Shown here in pieces: positions 30,476 to 34,046 of a stretch of 34,046 nt of DNA; position 1 is the stretch's first letter; the number at the start of each line of letters is the position of its first letter. Made by a program: the position numbers and the translations under genes. Source of the DNA: JAJFUG01 sp964473155. Lineage in GTDB: Bacteria; Gemmatimonadota; Glassbacteria; GWA2-58-10. The notes under the pieces were generated by a model. It was not told the DNA's origin and made no database searches. It saw only the letters and a program-made list of their open reading frames with translations. The stretch covers positions 1 through 34,046 of the forward strand of contig CAYYNT010000049.1 of the NCBI GenBank assembly GCA_964473155.1, read 5' to 3'.

Positions 30476-30754
30476 TCAGCGCAGTTTCGGCCGGACAGGG
30501 CTTTCCAGAATCACCCGGTCGTAGTCGCAGCCCGGGCGAAGGTTCCGGTAATTGACCGGACGGCAGTTGTCGTAGCGGTCATCGCCTATGGCCAGGCGAA
30601 ATGGCCCTCCCGGCTCGAAAGCGGCCTCCGCAAGAAGGTGAACGTCATGCAGAGTCACCTGCGCGCCCGCTCCCTCGACCGGATTGACCGAACCCAGGCT
30701 GCCCCAGCCGATCTCCTGGTCCGATTGCAAAATCTTTGCCACCGGTGTCTGCAT
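30476..30754 (-). CDS. Small protein of unknown function, 92 residues
   Basis: I do not recognise a family. The product is soluble, without a signal peptide or membrane segment, and reads like a real protein (MQTPVAKILQSDQEIGW, AFEPGGPFRLAIGDD, DNCRPVNYRNL). Support for translation is a strong GGGAGG four bases before the ATG, and a start 17 bases after the purD stop, as expected in an operon. The C-terminus is basic (PVRPKLR). A plus-strand open frame covers the same bases but lacks a ribosome site. It could be a purine-related accessory protein or a lineage-specific orphan. Confidence 0.65.
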   Translation of the reverse strand: MQTPVAKILQSDQEIGWGSLGSVNPVEGAGAQVTLHDVHLLAEAAFEPGGPFRLAIGDDRYDNCRPVNYRNLRPGCDYDRVILESPVRPKLR

Positions 30755-30771
30755 CTTGCCTCCCTGCTCCT

Positions 30772-32058
30772 TCAGTTGACGCTTCCAGAACGCCTGATCT
30801 CACGCCAGGCGATATCGCGGCGGCAATATAAGCCCTCGAAAGAAATCTGGTCCACGGCCCTGTAGGCGCGCTCCGCGGCGGACCTGACATCCTGACCCAG
30901 GCCGGTCACTCCGAGCACCCTCCCGCCCGCTGTCACTGTCCGCCCCTCCTGCTCCGCCGTCCCCGCGTGGAAAACGATCAGGTCTTCGCAATCCTGCGCC
31001 TCCGGGCCGAAAGATATTTCCTTGCCCCTGGCATACGAGCCGGGATAGCCCCCCGAGGCCAGCACCACGCAGACCGCCGCTCCGGGCTTCACCGCGCAGC
31101 GCAACCCTTCCAGGCTGCCCGTAGCCGCGGCCTGCAGGAGTTCCACCAGGTTGCCGTCAAGCAGCGGCAGCACCACCTGTGTCTCCGGGTCGCCGAAACG
31201 GCAGTTGAACTCCACCACCCTGGGGCCTTCCGCGGTCAGCATCAGCCCGGCGTACAGGCAGCCCCGATACGCCGCTCCACGCCCGGCCAGCGCCCTGAGC
31301 ACCGGTAGCAGTATCATATCCCGGACCTGGGCGGTCAACTCCGGCGTCGCCACGCCCACCGGCGCGTACGAACCCATGCCGCCCGTATTCGGTCCGGTGT
31401 CGCCCTCGCCCACGGCCTTGTGGTCCTGGCTCGGGACAAGGAGCGCCACCCTTTCGCCATCCGCCAGGGCCAGGACCGACAGTTCCTCACCCTGCATCAG
31501 CTCCTCGATAACCACCCGGTCGCCCGCGGCCCCGAATTCACGCTTGAGCAGCATGGTCTCGAGCGCGCCCGCGGCCTCTTCCATGCCGCGGCAGACCACC
31601 GCTCCCTTGCCCGCCGCCAGGCCATCCGCCTTGACCACGCAGCGCCCGTCAAACCCGCGGGCATACTCCAGAGCCGGTTCATATTCAGAAAAAGTACGGA
31701 AAGCGGCAGTCGGAACTCCGGCTTCCAGCATCAGGTTCTTGGCGAACACCTTGCTCGTCTCGATACGCGCCGCGGCCGCTGTCGGCCCGAACACCGGTAT
31801 GCCGGCCACGGCGAGGCTGTCCGCCAAACCACGTTCGAGCGGGACCTCCGGCCCCACCACCACCAGGTCCACCCGCTCGCTCCGCGCCAGTTCGCAGATC
31901 GCCGGAATGTCCGTGGGCTGGGCCGCCACACTGCGGGCCAGACGGCATGCGCCGGGCGTGCCTCGTGTAATCAGAAACTGCGCTTCCGGACAGTCCCGGG
32001 AAAACCGCCACAAAAGGGCATGCTCACGACCGCCACTGCCGACAATAAGAATTTTCAT
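30772..32058 (-). CDS. purD: Phosphoribosylamine-glycine ligase (GAR synthetase)
   Basis: PurD makes glycinamide ribonucleotide from phosphoribosylamine, glycine and ATP, the second step of purine synthesis. The 428-residue protein is full length and has the N-domain start MKILIVGSGGREHALLW, VVVGPEVPLERGLAD, the ATP-grasp segment VVKADGLAAGKGAVV, SQDHKAVGEGDTGPNTGGMG, and EFNCRFGDPETQ with metal ligands. The ATG at 32058 gives the conserved family N-terminus and has GGGA upstream; another ATG lies five codons further up. It follows cutA with a 40-base gap and is followed by the orphan small gene. No other pur gene is nearby. Confidence 0.96.
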   Translation of the reverse strand: MKILIVGSGGREHALLWRFSRDCPEAQFLITRGTPGACRLARSVAAQPTDIPAICELARSERVDLVVVGPEVPLERGLADSLAVAGIPVFGPTAAAARIETSKVFAKNLMLEAGVPTAAFRTFSEYEPALEYARGFDGRCVVKADGLAAGKGAVVCRGMEEAAGALETMLLKREFGAAGDRVVIEELMQGEELSVLALADGERVALLVPSQDHKAVGEGDTGPNTGGMGSYAPVGVATPELTAQVRDMILLPVLRALAGRGAAYRGCLYAGLMLTAEGPRVVEFNCRFGDPETQVVLPLLDGNLVELLQAAATGSLEGLRCAVKPGAAVCVVLASGGYPGSYARGKEISFGPEAQDCEDLIVFHAGTAEQEGRTVTAGGRVLGVTGLGQDVRSAAERAYRAVDQISFEGLYCRRDIAWREIRRSGSVN

Positions 32059-32098
32059 GCCGTGTTTTCCCATTCATTTTGATTGAAAAACCGTCTTC

Positions 32099-32431
32099 TC
32101 ATTCATCCGGCCGGAATGTGGAATCATCGATCCAGTCAAGGAAAGGCCCGTGTCCGGCCTCGATTTCCAGGGCCACGATCTCCGGGACTTCGTAACTGTG
32201 CAGTTCCGCCACTCGCGCGCGAAGACGTTCGAACAGACCTGCGCGTGTTTTCAGGATCAGCAGCGCCTCACCCTCATCGTGGATCTCACCGCGCCAGCGG
32301 TAGATCGAGCGCAGGTTGGGAATTACATTGCCGCAGGCCGCCAGGCGCTCCTCCACCAGGGCGCGGGCCAGTTGCGCGGCATTCTCGGCGTTGCCAACCG
32401 TAACCAGGACAGTGATGAACCCGGTGGCCAA
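32099..32431 (-). CDS. cutA: CutA1-family divalent-cation tolerance protein
   Basis: This 110-residue protein is the usual CutA length and keeps the core ITVLVTVGNAENAAQLARALVE, AACGNVIPNLRSIYRWRGEI, EALLILKTR and YEVPEIVALEI segments. CutA proteins form very stable trimers with a PII-like ferredoxin fold. They were named for copper tolerance in E. coli, although the molecular role is not settled. The single cysteine in ACGNV is the position linked with copper binding. The start is a TTG with GAGG five bases upstream. It is the first gene of the minus-strand run through purD. Confidence 0.93.
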   Translation of the reverse strand: MATGFITVLVTVGNAENAAQLARALVEERLAACGNVIPNLRSIYRWRGEIHDEGEALLILKTRAGLFERLRARVAELHSYEVPEIVALEIEAGHGPFLDWIDDSTFRPDE

Positions 32432-32959
32432 GTTTGCCTCGGAGAAGAGTTATCGTGTTGTCCTTCTTGCAGATCGGCTGTGGAATGTCCACAAAAAAAG
32501 AACCTAATATTATCCTGGAATTATTGCAAGTGCGCCGGCGGCAATCGCAAGCAGTAATTCGGCGGACACTGCCCCGCCGGCATGTCTCATGGCTATAGGC
32601 TGACCGCGGAACACCGGGCCGGGTGCGGGGTAACAATGTCTGAAAGCGCACTGTACGGGAATCGCGTCCAACACGGAACCGGAAACAGCAAGGAGGTGCG
32701 GGTCAGTCAATTATCAGGCGTCACCCCCTCACAGGCAATTCCCCCTCTGAAAAAATCCGGTCAGGCAAGAGCGGCTTCCTCCTCCGCTGGTGGATAACGG
32801 TTTACACCATCGGCCGTGCCGCAGCCTTGCGGATTCCAGGCGTTAATTAATTCAGACATCGACATCTTCAGCGCAGGCTCGCAATCGATGCGTGTATTCC
32901 GCGCAAAATATTAATCGAGCCGGGGAAAGCAGGATTCACCGAAACAGGAGAATATTCCG
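32432..32959. other. 528-base intergenic region without recognised gene
   Basis: Divergent spacer between cutA (minus) and the lipoprotein gene (plus). It holds a small inverted repeat, TGTGGA-ATG-TCCACA (32479-32493), next to an A-run, and an AT-rich patch around 32505-32525 that may hold the cutA promoter, but I found no convincing -35/-10 pair. The stretch 32580-32710 is GC-rich and may fold, yet I could not match it to a tRNA, riboswitch or other known RNA. Short open frames here have no ribosome sites. Confidence 0.5.
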
Positions 32960-33730
32960 ATGCGGCCAGTCCGAAACACAGCGACAACCATTTTTGCCCT
33001 TCTGCTCCTGGCATTTGCCGGGTGCTCGGATAATGACAACCCGAACGCGCCGGGGGATAATACGCCCCTGGTGTTCGATTTTTCTTTCCAGACCTCGGAT
33101 GCCGGTTTCAGCGGTGATTTCGCCGATTATCCGCTGGACAGCGAGGCCAACCTCGAACTGGTGTCCGAACGCCGCAAGCTGCCCGCGAATCTGGACTCGA
33201 CTAAATATGGGTATTATTTATCCGGACGGAACCATCCGGATGACCTGTTCATGTTCGTGAAGAAAAAGCTGAGCGCGCAGGATGGGATTCAGGCGAACGT
33301 GGTATACAAGGTCACAATGGAAATACAGATCGCCACCTCGGCCGCCTCAGGCTGCGTTGGCGCTGGCGGCGCGCCTGGCGAGGCACAGTACATGAAAGCC
33401 GGCGCCATGGAGGAGGAGCCGGAACCGGAGCTGAAAGACGGTTTCTACGAGATGAACATCCAGAAAGGACAGCAGTCCTCCGGCGGCACGGACATGGATG
33501 TGATCGGTCACGTGGGCAACGAAAGCGGCGACTGCTCGGGCGAAACCTGGGAATACAAGACCCTGAAACTCGAAGAATTTCCGGTGAAAACCGGCGGTGA
33601 CGCGGTCCTCTGGCTCTGCGCCGGCACGGACAGCGGTTATGAGGGCATCAATTATTATTACTTCACCAGTTTCAAGGTCACTGTCACCCCGACCAGCCTG
33701 GACAGCCTGCCGCAGGGAAGTAAAAAATAA
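32960..33730 (+). CDS. Putative lipoprotein of unknown function
   Basis: The 256-residue protein begins with a lipoprotein signal peptide, lipobox LAFAGC with Cys22 as the lipid-attachment site, followed by the acidic SDNDNPNAPGDN linker that favours sorting away from the inner membrane by classical rules. The rest looks like one beta-sandwich domain (VFDFSFQTSDAGFSGDF, VVYKVTMEIQIATS, then YYYFTSFKVTVTPT). The GCVGAGGAPGEAQYMKAGA segment is conserved-looking and could be a loop that binds a ligand. I recall similar sequences annotated only as hypothetical or lipoprotein. AGGAG lies eight to ten bases before the ATG. A strong hairpin follows the stop. Confidence 0.8.
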   Translation: MRPVRNTATTIFALLLLAFAGCSDNDNPNAPGDNTPLVFDFSFQTSDAGFSGDFADYPLDSEANLELVSERRKLPANLDSTKYGYYLSGRNHPDDLFMFVKKKLSAQDGIQANVVYKVTMEIQIATSAASGCVGAGGAPGEAQYMKAGAMEEEPEPELKDGFYEMNIQKGQQSSGGTDMDVIGHVGNESGDCSGETWEYKTLKLEEFPVKTGGDAVLWLCAGTDSGYEGINYYYFTSFKVTVTPTSLDSLPQGSKK

Positions 33731-33739
33731 CGGTTTCAG

Positions 33740-33774
33740 ATACTGAGGGGGGAGCGGCGCTCCCCCCTCAGTAT
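33740..33774 (+). terminator. Perfect 16-bp hairpin after the lipoprotein gene
   Basis: ATACTGAGGGGGGAGC (33740-33755) and its exact reverse complement (33759-33774) enclose a GGC loop, ten bases after the stop. The following bases are AAGCTCTCC, so the T-run of a normal intrinsic terminator is missing. It may act as a terminator with helper factors or as an mRNA 3' end stabiliser. Confidence 0.6.
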
Positions 33775-34046
33775 AAGCTCTCCTGATATTTATGAATTGA
33801 CTTCACTGCTGTCCGGGGAACATTTCAGCGATCTTTGTATTAATGGTTTTTGTAACAGCTTGATCTGCTTTCGTTTCGGCGAAAGCAGCAAAGCCAGCGG
33901 GGCCGCGCAACTCGTCCGGGCCACGCCTGTATTTCCGGCTTAAGTGTATACGGAATTTTGATTCCGCTCCTTTGTCACCGGGCGGCGCTGCCGCGCAATG
34001 CCGCCGGACTGTTGAGCTTCAACTGGCCCTGGAGTTAACAGTTCTT
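33775..34046. other. Window end without recognised gene
   Basis: No open frame with a ribosome site is visible. A 9-bp hairpin, CTGCTTTCG (33865-33873) with CGAAAGCAG (33880-33888), lies in this stretch, and the last 100 bases are GC-rich. The region could be the upstream part of a gene that lies beyond the window. Confidence 0.4.

Noticed and set aside
30329..30865. Plus-strand open frame of 178 residues over the galK-purD interval
   Set aside because: No ribosome site and low-complexity product; the minus strand holds a better supported small gene.
32479..32493. TGTGGA-ATG-TCCACA repeat as a terminator or operator of cutA
   Set aside because: The stem is only six pairs and the A-run is on the wrong side for a minus-strand terminator; kept only as a note in the intergenic entry.
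32582..32797. 71-residue plus-strand open frame in the cutA-lipoprotein spacer
   Set aside because: No ribosome site, no recognisable domain and unlikely residue composition.
1..34046. tRNA, rRNA, CRISPR array, prophage or replication origin
   Set aside because: I looked for T-loop-like motifs, regularly spaced repeats, integrases, transposases and DnaA-box clusters and saw none convincing; weak RNA genes could still be missed by eye.

Overview
The window reads as chromosomal DNA from a free-living Gram-negative bacterium. It has an outer-membrane SurA-type chaperone, an EnvC-type murein hydrolase activator, a lipobox lipoprotein, a secreted gamma-glutamyltransferase and several signal-peptide-bearing carbohydrate-type enzymes. 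Base composition is GC-rich and genes are closely packed on both strands. Promoters look like ordinary sigma70 type (TTGACA, 17 nt, TATATT/TATAAT) and not the Bacteroidetes type. The many secreted DUF4091/DUF6259/DUF2264 proteins and an M56 peptidase with a TonB-like tail suggest an FCB-group or candidate-phylum lineage; this is inference and nothing here fixes the taxonomy. Layout: (1) 154-7500, minus strand: a seven-gene operon surA-like, pdxA, ftsE, ftsX, envC-like, holB, ricT, with a consensus promoter at 7581-7609 and a terminator at 111-136. It joins outer-membrane protein folding, vitamin B6 synthesis, the FtsEX-EnvC cell-wall-splitting module, the polymerase III clamp loader and RicT. 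(2) 7810-9550, minus: a BlaI-type repressor and BlaR1-type M56 protease pair behind a promoter flanked by two copies of one inverted repeat. (3) 9933-11105, plus: a membrane-anchored SGNH hydrolase with its own promoter. (4) 11144-12940, minus: a secreted DUF4091 protein, with an AT-rich XRE/ImmA pair (12957-13984) directly upstream whose promoter carries a palindrome over the -10 box. (5) 14203-20149, minus: gamma-glutamyltransferase, a DUF2264 protein and a three-PAS hybrid histidine kinase. (6) 20481-23802, plus: a fumarylacetoacetate hydrolase-family enzyme, a ferredoxin-NADP reductase-like flavoprotein and a B12-binding-type radical SAM enzyme. (7) 23914-24074: a MITE-like inverted-repeat element, then a secreted transglutaminase-like protein (24273-26090) with a strong terminator. 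(8) 26288-32431, minus: a DUF6259 secreted glycosidase-like protein, a GNAT acetyltransferase, a GALK2-like galactokinase, an orphan 92-residue protein, purD and cutA. (9) 32960-33730, plus: a lipoprotein followed by a perfect 16-bp hairpin. No tRNA, rRNA, CRISPR array, prophage or intact insertion sequence was found. The most interesting items are the double BlaI-type operator, the XRE/ImmA island with its palindromes, the FNR/radical-SAM neighbourhood, the MITE-like element and the GALK2-like kinase. I did not find a clearly new multi-gene system.
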